This document shows, in pieces, positions 8,614 to 16,986 of a stretch of 51,811 bases of DNA. Every line of letters begins with the position of its first letter. Positions within the stretch are counted from its first letter, which is position 1. Source of the stretch: Acidaminococcus hominis (GTDB lineage Bacteria; Bacillota; Negativicutes; Acidaminococcales; Acidaminococcaceae); the NCBI RefSeq assembly GCF_021044795.1, contig NZ_JAJNOP010000017.1; one strand, written 5' to 3'. The notes below the pieces were generated by a model, which saw only the letters and a program-made list of their open reading frames with translations, made no database searches and had not been told where the DNA came from. A program made the translations under genes and the position numbers.

Positions 8614-9855
8614 TTAAGCTTCTTCTCTAGCCATTTTGGCTGCCATGGCCTTTTCGTGTCTCTTTTCCACCCGGTCAATAAGTACCGTAGCAGAAACGTC
8701 GCCCAGGCAGTTCATGGAGGTGGTTCCCATATCAAAGAACCGGTAGAAACCGCCTACCATGACAACCAGATCCAGGGGCATACCAATGGCCGTGGCTACA
8801 ATCATCAGGTTCATCAGGCCGCCGCCAGGAACACCGGAACCAGCACTGGTAACCAAAGCGGTCACAAATACCAGGTTCACAATCTGGCTGGTGGACAGGG
8901 GAATCCCCATGGCATTGGCACTAAACAGCAGCACTACGCCGCACAGGATACCTACCCCATCCTTGTTCACCGTTGCCCCCAAAGGAATCCCCAGGGAAGC
9001 CACCGGCTCTGCTACATTGAAATTCTTTGTGCACACGTCCAGGCTGACGGGAATTACCGCATTGCTGGAGCAGGTGCTGGCAGCGGTAGCAAAGGTAGGA
9101 AAGGCTTTGCGCAAAAAAGTAATGGGAGAAATACCCGTAAAGGCAAACAGCAGCAGGCAGTAGATCAAAATCAGATGGATAAAGCAGGCCGCATAGAAGG
9201 CTCCCAAAATCTGGGAAATGGTGACCAAAAGACCGGAACCATATTTGCCCAGGGCAGCAGCCATCAGGCAGAACACCCCAATGGGAGCCAGTTTCAAGGC
9301 GATGGTAATCAGGGACGTCATCAAATCCGCCATGGAGCAGAACCAGCTGCGGATGGGGTCCCGTTTTTCCGGCGGCAGCAGCACAATGGCCACCCCAATG
9401 AAGCAGGAAATAATCAGGACCTGCATCATATCCCCGCTAGTGAAGGACTTGAAAATATTGGTGGAGAACATATCCGTAAAGAATTTGTCCAACCCGGGCA
9501 GTTCGTTGATTTTCACCGAAGCAGCCATGGCTTCATAATGAACGCCGTTGCCCAGATTCAGGAATTTGGTTACGCCGATACCAATTACGGAAGCGCAAAC
9601 CGTTGTAAATAAGTAAAATACCAGAAACCGCAGTCCCAAGCGCCCCAGCATTTCCGGGCTGTCCATGCTGCTGATGCCCTTAACCAGCATACAGACCACA
9701 ATGGGAACCAGGAACATTTTCATCAGATTTAGCCAAATATCCCCGACAAAACCGATGGCAGCTGCGGGCTTGCCTACAATAATCCCCACAACGGAGCCCA
9801 GCAGCATTGCGATGACAATTTTGGTAATGTCATTCATTTTCTTTTTCTTTTCCAT
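8614..9855 (-). CDS. dicarboxylate/amino acid:cation symporter (variant motif)
   Basis: A 413-residue inner-membrane carrier of the DAACS (GltP/DctA/SLC1) family with about eight hydrophobic segments plus the two re-entrant hairpins. The first hairpin is serine-rich (STCSSNAVIPVSL, about residue 270). The TM7 motif, normally NMDGT, reads NKDGV here (GATVNKDG), a change at a position involved in cation/substrate coordination. The protein probably imports the substrate degraded by the flanking enzymes, likely a di- or tricarboxylate or acidic amino acid. It lies 11 bases after PrpF. The start ATG has AGAGGAG upstream. Confidence 0.9.
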   Translation of the reverse strand: MEKKKKMNDITKIVIAMLLGSVVGIIVGKPAAAIGFVGDIWLNLMKMFLVPIVVCMLVKGISSMDSPEMLGRLGLRFLVFYLFTTVCASVIGIGVTKFLNLGNGVHYEAMAASVKINELPGLDKFFTDMFSTNIFKSFTSGDMMQVLIISCFIGVAIVLLPPEKRDPIRSWFCSMADLMTSLITIALKLAPIGVFCLMAAALGKYGSGLLVTISQILGAFYAACFIHLILIYCLLLFAFTGISPITFLRKAFPTFATAASTCSSNAVIPVSLDVCTKNFNVAEPVASLGIPLGATVNKDGVGILCGVVLLFSANAMGIPLSTSQIVNLVFVTALVTSAGSGVPGGGLMNLMIVATAIGMPLDLVVMVGGFYRFFDMGTTSMNCLGDVSATVLIDRVEKRHEKAMAAKMAREEA

Positions 9856-9866
9856 GATGCTCTCCT

Positions 9867-11006
9867 CTACTCTTCCCGAATATAGATATTGCCGTCCATA
9901 ATCCGGCGGGCTGTGCGAATTACCCCGACCCGCTGGATTGTCTTGCCATCACTTTGGGCGCTGACTTCCATCACCCCAGAAGCGTGACCCAGCCGGATTT
10001 TTTCCGGTTTGGGCACGGCTACCAGTTCGCTGGCCAGGGTCCCGGGCAGCATCAGCGCCGTTGCCGTGGCCACTGTGACGGTAATGGGATAGGCCTTATG
10101 AATCTTGCCCAGGGAAATGGCCCGCACGCACAGGTCCATCTCGTCTTTGGCCACCGCTTTGCCGTCCAAGGAAATATAAGCCTGCGCCTCGCTTAAAATG
10201 CCGATATCCGGTGCCGCCGGGGTTTCCTTACGAGCGTCCTCCCAACGGCTGACCAGACCTAAGCGGACTGCCGCTTCTCCCCGGATGCGCTCCAATTGGT
10301 TCATAACGCCTGTATTGCTGTTGAGTTCCTGCTGTTCACTGCCGGTAAGTCCCAAATCCCTGGCCCGAACAAAAACCACCAAAGTGCCGCTATCCACGAT
10401 GCTGACCGGAACTTGGCCGCAGCCGGGCACTGCAATTACATCTTTGGTCTGACCGGTGGGAAACAGTTTTCCCGTACAGGCCCCTGCTGGGTCCAGGAAA
10501 ATTTCGTCCACCCGGGAGCCCGTTCCCGGCACGCCCTGAATTTCCGTGTCTCCATACATACAGGCATGGCCATTCTTGACCCGCACCCGTTCTTCCAGAT
10601 ACTTTTGGGTATTGGTATTGTAGATGCGGACGATGGTAATGGGTTCCACGGCAGGCACCAGGCCCTCGTCTACTGCATAGGGCCCCACCGCTGAGCCAAT
10701 GTTGCCGCAGCTTACATTGTGGGCCACCTTGGGCTGGTCGATATCCACCTGGAAAAAGGTAAAATCCACGTCAGCCGCGGGCCGCTTGGAAGGGCTGATT
10801 ACGGCAATTTTGGAAGTGGAAGATACCGTACCGCCCATGCCGTCGATCTGTTTCACATCTGGCGTGCCCATAACTTTCAGGAAGATTTCATCCCAGGTGC
10901 TTTCGTCCTGGGGCAGGTCCTCCCTGCGGAAAAATACCGCCTTGGACGTGCCACCCCGCATATAAACGCAGGGAATTTTGCGCTGTTCTTGGTTTAACGC
11001 TGTCAT
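9867..11006 (-). CDS. PrpF family isomerase
   Basis: A 379-residue PrpF-type protein (diaminopimelate epimerase-like fold). The N-terminal MRGGTSKAVFF (residues 15-25), the SCGN segment (about 98-101) carrying a catalytic Cys, and the central GTGSRVDEIFLDPAG block are typical. Family members move C=C bonds in substituted aconitates (2-methylaconitate, 4-oxalomesaconate), and PrpF itself can isomerise trans-aconitate. Its ATG overlaps the stop of the upstream racemase-like gene by 4 bases (ATGA), so translation is coupled. The substrate is inferred to be the same carboxylate that the next gene imports. Confidence 0.9.
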   Translation of the reverse strand: MTALNQEQRKIPCVYMRGGTSKAVFFRREDLPQDESTWDEIFLKVMGTPDVKQIDGMGGTVSSTSKIAVISPSKRPAADVDFTFFQVDIDQPKVAHNVSCGNIGSAVGPYAVDEGLVPAVEPITIVRIYNTNTQKYLEERVRVKNGHACMYGDTEIQGVPGTGSRVDEIFLDPAGACTGKLFPTGQTKDVIAVPGCGQVPVSIVDSGTLVVFVRARDLGLTGSEQQELNSNTGVMNQLERIRGEAAVRLGLVSRWEDARKETPAAPDIGILSEAQAYISLDGKAVAKDEMDLCVRAISLGKIHKAYPITVTVATATALMLPGTLASELVAVPKPEKIRLGHASGVMEVSAQSDGKTIQRVGVIRTARRIMDGNIYIREE

Positions 11007-12199
11007 TTAGGGTCTCCTTGTACGTAAATGAGCTTATTTTCCCGGCCTACCGCCCACAGCTTCCCATGCCGGTAGTACTGCCGGTCAATATGGCGGGAAA
11101 TGGTGACCCAGACCTTAGGAATATTGAGGTTCAAGTCTTTCATGTGCTGTTCCAGGGTAATTTCTTCTTCTCCCTGCCGGCCCAGGATAACAATTTCGTC
11201 CCCCGGTTTGGCCTCAGGAAAGTCTGTCAAATCCAAAATGGTATGTTCCAGGGACAGGCTGCTGGCCACCGGGCATTTTCTCCCATTTAACAGCACATAG
11301 CCCTGGGAAAGAGGCGCCTGGAAGCCATCTCCAATGCCCCCTGCCATAATCCCAATGCGCTTGGGAGCTGTCAACTGCACGGCACTGAAATTGGGTCCGA
11401 ACTTGCCGCCCCACACCTCGTTTACATGAATCAGCCGGCTTTTCCAAGCCTTCAAGGGAGCGGTAAACTCCGGATGTCCCGGCCGTTTTTCCAAAGGCGA
11501 ATAGCCCCACATGGCCCGCCCAGGACAAACCCCTGTAAACCGCAGTTCTGGCAGGGCAATGCCTGCCGGGGTATTGGCCAGCTGCCGGAAGGGAATGGCC
11601 TCAGCAGCCTTACCGATGGCATCCATAGCCTTTTGGAAGCGATCCCGCTGCCACAGGGCATACTGGTTATCTGCGTCAGGCCAGCCTACCTTGGCCATAT
11701 GACTGTAGACCCCTTCTACGTGCAGCTGGGGCAGCTGCTGGATGCTGCGAAACAGTTCTGGGAATTTTTCCGCATTGACGCCCAGCCGGCCCCGGCCGGT
11801 ATCCATGCCGATGAAGATATCCTGCTTCTTTTGGCCTGCGGCCTGGGCTACGGCCTTGGCTCCTTCCAAGGACAGTACTGTAGGAATCAGCCGATGCTCC
11901 ACATATAAAGGGGCGGTTTCCTCCAGCAGGTTGCTGGCGAAAATCAAAATGGGCATTTTCACCCCCTGCTCCCGGAGCAAAATACCTTCTTCCACCGTAC
12001 CCACGCCCAGATAATCAGCCCCGGCTTCTTCCAGCACCTTGGCACAGGCAATGATGCCGTGCCCATAGGCGTTTACCTTAATGGCCGGCATGATTTTGAT
12101 ATCCGGTCCCACCATGGCCTTATAATTCTTGAAATTTTGTTCCAAAGCATCTAAGTCGATTTCCAGCCAATTAACCCGTCTAGGTTCCCATTCTTCCAT
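11003..12199 (-). CDS. alanine racemase-like PLP protein lacking the catalytic Tyr
   Basis: A 398-residue fold-type III PLP protein of the alanine racemase family. The PLP lysine is clear (Lys41 in KVNAYGHG), as is the following barrel (GMDTGRGRLGV, GVYSHMAKV). The C-terminal domain departs from true Alr: the GYADG segment that supplies the catalytic tyrosine reads GGIGDGF, and the usual CMDQ segment reads SLEH. It is therefore probably not a housekeeping alanine racemase. ATG 12199 is chosen because AAGGAGG lies 8 bases upstream; an in-frame TTG 18 bases earlier overlaps that site. First gene of a five-gene operon, divergent from a LysR gene. Confidence 0.82.
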   Translation of the reverse strand: MEEWEPRRVNWLEIDLDALEQNFKNYKAMVGPDIKIMPAIKVNAYGHGIIACAKVLEEAGADYLGVGTVEEGILLREQGVKMPILIFASNLLEETAPLYVEHRLIPTVLSLEGAKAVAQAAGQKKQDIFIGMDTGRGRLGVNAEKFPELFRSIQQLPQLHVEGVYSHMAKVGWPDADNQYALWQRDRFQKAMDAIGKAAEAIPFRQLANTPAGIALPELRFTGVCPGRAMWGYSPLEKRPGHPEFTAPLKAWKSRLIHVNEVWGGKFGPNFSAVQLTAPKRIGIMAGGIGDGFQAPLSQGYVLLNGRKCPVASSLSLEHTILDLTDFPEAKPGDEIVILGRQGEEEITLEQHMKDLNLNIPKVWVTISRHIDRQYYRHGKLWAVGRENKLIYVQGDPK

Positions 12200-12289
12200 A
12201 TCCGCTGCCTCCTTCAAGCTTTGTTTTCTGTTAATTCAATTTAATATCTTTTTGGTAATATAATCCAATACATATGTAATGCATAACCG

Positions 12290-12308
12290 ATAACATTTAT
12301 GTTATAAT
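12290..12308 (+). promoter_or_regulatory. LysR-type operator over -10 box
   Basis: A perfect inverted repeat ATAACAT-TT-ATGTTAT (12290-12305) overlaps a TATAAT (12303-12308) upstream of the LysR gene and inside the divergent promoter region. This is where an autoregulating LysR protein would bind. No good -35 is seen. Confidence 0.5.
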
Positions 12309-12350
12309 GTACGCAAATCAAGGGTTTTCGCCACTTAGGAGGCAGAAAAA

Positions 12351-13304
12351 ATGTTTCGTCACAAAGATTATGTGGAGTGTATCTACAAAGAACGCAGCTT
12401 TGGCAAGGCCGCAGAAAAGCTCCATGTTTCTCAGCCTGCACTCAGTGCCATGATCAAGCGGTTGGAAAAGGAATTGGGGGCGCCCCTTTTTAACCGAAAA
12501 ACCACACTCCTTACCTTGACTCCGTTTGGAGCAGAATATCTGAAAAGCGCCCGGGTAGTCACGGACCTGGAAAACCGTCTGCGCAATTTGGCCTATGGGC
12601 TCAACACCCTCCAGTACGGGGAACTGACCATCTGTGCATTCAGCCTCAGCATCCAGTACCGGGTTTCCCTATTGATAGCGGCGTTTAAGGCAAAATTTCC
12701 CCGGATTCAAGTCCGCCTTCTAAACAGCAATACCTTATATGGGAAGCAAATGGTAGATGCCTACGAAAGCGACCTGATGGTTTCCACCAAGCCCATGGAT
12801 GCCCAAGCTTACGTGGGGGTGCCAGCCTATGAAGAGCACCTGATTCTGGCCGTACCGGCCCAGGACCCCATTAATGCCAAATACCAGGAATACCAGCTGA
12901 CCCCCGATTCCCTGCGCCAGATTGCTTTACCCGCAGTGAAAGCCCTTTCCCTGGAAAAATTCTCCCAGGTACCGTTTATCCTGGCCAACAAGAACAACTA
13001 CATCCGCACCTGTGCTAACCAGCTGTTTCAGGAAGTCCGGGTGAACCCAATCATTACCATGGAAACGGAATCCTCCTCCATCTGCCTGAATTTTGCCCAA
13101 TTGGGGGTGGGAGCAACCATCTGCAGCGACCTGCTGCTGGAGCATCAGAATTTTCAAAAAGAGCTGTGCCTGTACAAATTAAAAAGTACCCTCTCCAGCC
13201 GCAAGGGCATGGTCTACTACCGAAGCGGTGCCTACGTAACCCCTGCCATGGAGCAATTCCTGACCCTGGCCCAAGAACAATACCAACGGGATAAAGGCTT
13301 GTAA
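12351..13304 (+). CDS. LysR-family regulator of the Alr-like/PrpF operon
   Basis: A 317-residue LysR-type regulator with an N-terminal winged HTH (residues 1-60; SFGKAAEKLHVSQPALSAMI) and a full effector domain. It diverges from the five-gene catabolic operon across about 150 bases, with a clear palindrome in the gap, so it is the likely regulator of that operon. The N-terminus (MFRHKDYVECIYKERSF) closely resembles that of the LysR at 16987 (MFRNANYIYTVYQERNF), which points to recent paralogues. The effector is unknown. RBS AGGAGG upstream of the ATG. Confidence 0.92.
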   Translation: MFRHKDYVECIYKERSFGKAAEKLHVSQPALSAMIKRLEKELGAPLFNRKTTLLTLTPFGAEYLKSARVVTDLENRLRNLAYGLNTLQYGELTICAFSLSIQYRVSLLIAAFKAKFPRIQVRLLNSNTLYGKQMVDAYESDLMVSTKPMDAQAYVGVPAYEEHLILAVPAQDPINAKYQEYQLTPDSLRQIALPAVKALSLEKFSQVPFILANKNNYIRTCANQLFQEVRVNPIITMETESSSICLNFAQLGVGATICSDLLLEHQNFQKELCLYKLKSTLSSRKGMVYYRSGAYVTPAMEQFLTLAQEQYQRDKGL

Positions 13305-13318
13305 GAACAAAAAGAGGG

Positions 13319-13751
13319 TGTGAAATAATATCCCCGAAAGGAAAAAATGGCTTGTGAGCTCAAAAAAGTTCGCAAGCCGTTTTTTGTTCTTTATAACTGT
13401 ATCTAATAAACTTCCTCAGTCAGTCCTACGGACTGACAGCCCCTCCACGCTTGGATGGGCCAGTCTTAGTCCTATACCAGTCATATGCAAAATGGGTTTT
13501 GAGATGAAATCATAGTATGCAAATACTATTACTAACTTTCTCTGTCACTTGACAAGTAGCGCCCTAGAATGCTTCCTGAGTGGTTCGCCGTGCTCCGTTC
13601 TCCCTCACCCTCCGGGTTCGGCTCACGGACGGCTATCACATAGGTCGCATATTCCAAATGTCCTCGGGAAACTGATTGACATTTGGATGCGACCGTAAAG
13701 CGTGTAGGAAGTGGCGCCGCAGGCGACGATAGAAGTTTCATTATTTCACAG
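13319..13751. mobile_element. MITE-like element with terminal inverted repeats
   Basis: A roughly 430-base gene-free block begins with TGTGAAATAAT (13319-13329) and ends with the exact complement ATTATTTCACA (13740-13750), preceded or followed by G-rich bases on each side. Inside are a terminator-like hairpin, a CAGTCAGTCC/GGACTGAC palindrome near 13420-13440, and several smaller hairpins. A 69-codon open frame on the minus strand is probably not a gene. The left part is similar to the repeat at 18565, so this is a dispersed element rather than unique sequence. Confidence 0.55.
13342..13386 (+). terminator. terminator after LysR gene, part of the repeat
   Basis: An inverted repeat GGCTTGTGA / TTCGCAAGCC followed by TTTTTT, about 40 bases past the LysR stop. 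The same stem design recurs at 18571. Confidence 0.75.
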
Positions 13752-13816
13752 CCCCTTTTTTGTTTATAAAGTTTAGCTGTCTATTGCTTGCCCCACACTC
13801 AGCATCAGCAAAATTT

Positions 13817-14446
13817 TCAGGATTTCTTCCTGTGCGCAGCCTTTTCCTTTTGGGCCCACTGCTGCAAAAACAGCTCAGGGGCGTTATGAAAAGCATGGTC
13901 TTTGGCAATCAGGGTTACTACCGGACTGTGGGAATAATGGCTGAACAGGGCATCATGTCCTACGCAGAGCCCCACTATGAGATTCAGCTCTGTGCCAACC
14001 CCATTCAGGTATTCTGCCTGGGCTATGGGATTGCACATGGGTTTTTCCCGGGTATCTTCCACTCCTATGCACTTTCGGTCATAATGTCCCACCTTGCAGA
14101 TTACACTTTCTACCGTAAAGCCTTGTTCCCGCAGATACCGGGCCAAAATACCGGCAGTATCTGCCAGCGAAATGCAAAAGGCAATTCCCAGTTTGGTAAA
14201 ACCGCAATTCCGGGCAAAGCGTACCGTTTGCTGCACCCGGCTCTCCGTATGGTCCATACTGGAAATGGCTGCTGCCTGGGCCAGTTTTAAAGTTTCCGGA
14301 TCCTTATATTCTTCTAAATACCCTTCCAGCTCCGGCCGCAGGCTGGGGCAGGAAGAAGGATAGTCCCCTTCCTGGCCTAATTTTTTCGCACAATTTCTGA
14401 CTCCGCAATAGGCACAAAAGAATTCCTCTGCCATATTTTTGTTCAT
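13817..14446 (-). CDS. DUF1847 family cysteine-rich protein
   Basis: A 209-residue protein with an N-terminal cysteine cluster (Cys11, Cys14, Cys19 and Cys33 in a CxxC-x4-C-x13-CP arrangement), typical of the DUF1847 putative metal-binding family, followed by a Rossmann-like region (GFTKLGIAFCISLADTAG at about 82-99). Further conserved Cys residues occur in CKVGHYDRK and VGLCVGHD. Function is unknown; the Cys set suggests a metal or Fe-S centre. It is the last gene of a three-gene operon, 9 bases after a class V PLP enzyme, so it probably serves the same pathway. Confidence 0.8.
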   Translation of the reverse strand: MNKNMAEEFFCAYCGVRNCAKKLGQEGDYPSSCPSLRPELEGYLEEYKDPETLKLAQAAAISSMDHTESRVQQTVRFARNCGFTKLGIAFCISLADTAGILARYLREQGFTVESVICKVGHYDRKCIGVEDTREKPMCNPIAQAEYLNGVGTELNLIVGLCVGHDALFSHYSHSPVVTLIAKDHAFHNAPELFLQQWAQKEKAAHRKKS

Positions 14447-14455
14447 TTTGGCTCC

Positions 14456-15613
14456 TTAGGATAACTTGGCAATTTCATGCAGTGCCTGGGAAACCCGATC
14501 CATCTGCTCCTGGGTATTATAGAAATGCAGTCCCATGCGAATGTAGCCCTGACGTACGGTAGCACGCACTTTATGGTCCAGCAGCACTTGTTCAACGGCC
14601 TTAGGATCTGCGCCTTCAGGATACCAGATGAACAGCAGCCCAGACCGATTCTTCTCTGGAATATCCAGAACCTTCAGCGGCAAATCTGCAAGCTTTCCCC
14701 GCAGATAATTTTCCATCGCATGAATATGGGCATCTACATTTTCGATTCCCAGCTCATTGATCAGGCTGACCCCATTGGCCAGACTTTCAATAATACCAAA
14801 GGAATACATACCGCCTTCCAGCCGGCTGGCATCGGGCTGCCACTGGATTTGGTCATAATGCCGCAGGGGGAACGGACGGCCGCCGTTGGTCAAGCTCTGC
14901 AGCGATCCCGTATACGGCTTCAGGATTTGGCTTAATTCCTTGGCGCAGTAGACATAGCCCCCTCCTTTGGTGCCTAAGCAACCTTTATGGGCGCCGCCGG
15001 CCACGTAGCTGATATGCCACTGCCGAGGCCGCATGGTAAGCCGGCCCATGGACTGGATCGCGTCTATGGCCAGAATAATTCCCCGCTTGTGGCATTCCTC
15101 TCCCAAAGTTTTCAGGTCAATGGCATACCCGCTGCAAAAATAGGTAGAAGCAGTGGAAACAATTTTGGTATGTTCATCCATCATAGCCACAATATTGGCA
15201 ATGGGAACTACCCCATTTTCACTTTTGGCAAAACGGATTTCTACACCCTTTTGTTCAATACCCAACCAAGGGATAGCATTGGAAGCGTGTTCTTCTTCCG
15301 TAATGACCACATTATCTTCTTTGGCAAAGGGGAAGGAATTGGCCAGTTTGGTCATTCCATCGCCGGTCCCATGGGTAAAAGCAATCTCAGAAGGCTCCAC
15401 CTGCATCAGCTGAGCCATTTCTTTCCGGGCCCGTACCAAAATATCGGGGAAATAGGTCCCTGCATTGGTTCCGTAAGGAATCACGTAGCCTTCAATGAAT
15501 TTTTTCCAGGCTTCCCGTACCCGCATCGGCGGCATGGACGTCAGGGAAATATCCAAATAGGCTACATCTCCCAAAAAGCCGTATTCTTTAGCAATCAGCG
15601 CTTGATTCAGCAT
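14456..15613 (-). CDS. class V aminotransferase-fold PLP enzyme
   Basis: A 385-residue fold-type I PLP enzyme of class V (cysteine desulfurase/isopenicillin epimerase group). PLP contacts are visible: His109 stacking (EEEHASN), Asp184 and Gln187 (IDAIQSMG), and Schiff-base Lys210 (GGAHKGCLGTKGGGY). There is no C-terminal RxGxxC loop of a true cysteine desulfurase. It is paralogous to the gene upstream and 12 bases away. The reaction could be a transamination, beta-elimination or racemisation; sequence alone does not decide. ATG with AGGAGG. Confidence 0.85.
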   Translation of the reverse strand: MLNQALIAKEYGFLGDVAYLDISLTSMPPMRVREAWKKFIEGYVIPYGTNAGTYFPDILVRARKEMAQLMQVEPSEIAFTHGTGDGMTKLANSFPFAKEDNVVITEEEHASNAIPWLGIEQKGVEIRFAKSENGVVPIANIVAMMDEHTKIVSTASTYFCSGYAIDLKTLGEECHKRGIILAIDAIQSMGRLTMRPRQWHISYVAGGAHKGCLGTKGGGYVYCAKELSQILKPYTGSLQSLTNGGRPFPLRHYDQIQWQPDASRLEGGMYSFGIIESLANGVSLINELGIENVDAHIHAMENYLRGKLADLPLKVLDIPEKNRSGLLFIWYPEGADPKAVEQVLLDHKVRATVRQGYIRMGLHFYNTQEQMDRVSQALHEIAKLS

Positions 15614-15625
15614 GGCAATTCCCTC

Positions 15626-16819
15626 CTAAGCAAGAATCTTTTTTAAGCCGGCCAGCAAAGCATCAATATCTTCCTTGCTGGTAAAATAATGAACAGAACT
15701 TCTCACAACGCCATTAACACCCAAAGGCCGAATGGCCAAAAGCGCTCCCTGTGCGCCGGAGGCTACACACACATTGGCTTCTTTACCCAGCCGGGACGCA
15801 ATTTCCGAGCAGCTGTGGCCCCGTACATTCCAAGAAATTACCCCTGCCAGCTTTTGGGCATCATGGGTTCCGTACAGCTCCACTTCGGGAATCGCCAACA
15901 GCCCATCAATCATGTACTGGGTCAATTCAGCAATGCGTTTTTGGATATTGTCCGTGCCAATTTCTGCAAGGGTATCCACTGCCACGCCCAGGCCAATCAT
16001 CCCAGCCGTATTCAGTACCCCGGCCTCAAATTTATAGGGAGCTTCATTGAGTACCATGGTCTTTTCATCTACCAAGCGTCCGGCCCGGCTGCCAATATCC
16101 AACGGCTTCAGCATAGGGGTCAATTCCTTTTTGATATAAAGAGCTCCGGTGCCCTGCGGCCCCATCATACTCTTTCTGCCGCAGATGGACATGAAATCAC
16201 AGCCGGATTTCTGTACATCCATGGTCAGCCGGCCGCCAGCCTGGGCTGAATCCACCATGTAAAAAGCGCCCGCTTCCCGAGCAATCGCACCAATTTCTTC
16301 TACAGGGGTAATAGTGCCAAAAATATTTGACACATAAGTTACGTTAATCAACTTGGTTTTTGGCGTTACCAGGGCCCGGATGGCGTCTGGCTTTACGAAG
16401 CCTTCTTTAGTCGCCTGGGCGAATTTGACTACAACGCCCCGATCCTGAACCAGGCGCAGCCAGGGCATGATGTTGGATTGATGCTCCACTGTAGTCAAGA
16501 TAATTTCGTCCCCTGCTTCCCAGGGTCCGCCATAGGCTACCATATTGATGGCTTCCGTGGTGTTTTTGGTAAAGCAGATTTCTTCGGGGGCCTTGGCATT
16601 AATGAATTTGGCCAATTTGGCTCTGGCTTCGTTCACCTTAGCCGCTGCTTCCACAGAGGCAGGAAATTCTCCAACTCCGTAATTCAAAGGGTATTTTTGC
16701 CCATATTCTTCCATTGCCGCCCAAACCCGGGTGGAAGAAGGTACGACAGATGCATTGTCCAAATAATGGACCGTGTCCATAAAAGGAATCAATTTCCTCA
16801 TTTCCTGTGGTGATAACAT
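15626..16819 (-). CDS. class V aminotransferase-fold PLP enzyme, SufS-like without the Cys
   Basis: A 397-residue class V PLP enzyme that resembles cysteine desulfurases/selenocysteine lyases: NTTEAINMVAYG, TVEHQSN (His113), Asp190 in MVDSAQAGG and Lys216 in CGRKSMMGPQGTG. The late loop that carries the persulfide Cys in SufS-type enzymes reads VASGAQGALLAIRP, with no Cys at the expected place, so sulfur transfer is unlikely. First gene of an operon with a paralogue and a DUF1847 gene; a promoter is visible upstream and a LysR gene diverges from it. Lyase or epimerase activity on an amino acid is the best guess. Confidence 0.85.
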   Translation of the reverse strand: MLSPQEMRKLIPFMDTVHYLDNASVVPSSTRVWAAMEEYGQKYPLNYGVGEFPASVEAAAKVNEARAKLAKFINAKAPEEICFTKNTTEAINMVAYGGPWEAGDEIILTTVEHQSNIMPWLRLVQDRGVVVKFAQATKEGFVKPDAIRALVTPKTKLINVTYVSNIFGTITPVEEIGAIAREAGAFYMVDSAQAGGRLTMDVQKSGCDFMSICGRKSMMGPQGTGALYIKKELTPMLKPLDIGSRAGRLVDEKTMVLNEAPYKFEAGVLNTAGMIGLGVAVDTLAEIGTDNIQKRIAELTQYMIDGLLAIPEVELYGTHDAQKLAGVISWNVRGHSCSEIASRLGKEANVCVASGAQGALLAIRPLGVNGVVRSSVHYFTSKEDIDALLAGLKKILA

Positions 16820-16869
16820 AACAAAAGCCTCCCTTAACTAAATCAATTTGTATCATATTCTCTGCTTTC

Positions 16870-16899
16870 ATTATAAGAACGAGGAGCAGTTAATTCCAA
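16870..16899 (-). promoter_or_regulatory. promoter of the class V PLP operon
   Basis: On the minus strand TTGGAA (16899-16894), 18 bases, then TATAAT (16875-16870), about 50 bases before the start codon at 16819. Confidence 0.6.
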
Positions 16900-16921
16900 T
16901 ATAAATTAAAATATCGATTCC

Positions 16922-16945
16922 ATTGATTAGAATCAATAGTATAAT
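16922..16945 (+). promoter_or_regulatory. LysR-type operator and -10 of the LysR gene
   Basis: ATTGAT-TAGA-ATCAAT (16922-16937), a textbook T-N11-A palindrome, directly precedes TATAAT (16940-16945). It sits in the divergent gap, so the regulator probably controls both its own gene and the PLP operon from here. Confidence 0.6.
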
Positions 16946-16986
16946 AAAGACAACTGCATAAATGAAATACACAAGGAGGGGCTGCC

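Noticed and set aside
6718..11006. Classic methylcitrate (propionate) pathway
   Set aside because: PrpF and an MmgE/PrpD protein are present, but methylcitrate synthase and methylisocitrate lyase are not, and Alr-like and RidA genes do not belong to that pathway.
13532..13741. 69-codon minus-strand frame within the repeat element
   Set aside because: It lies wholly inside the MITE-like element, has no good ribosome site and contains hairpins; likely a spurious repeat-borne frame.
15626..16819. Second cysteine desulfurase (sulfur delivery)
   Set aside because: The loop that should hold the persulfide Cys has none, and no scaffold gene is nearby; called a class V PLP enzyme instead.
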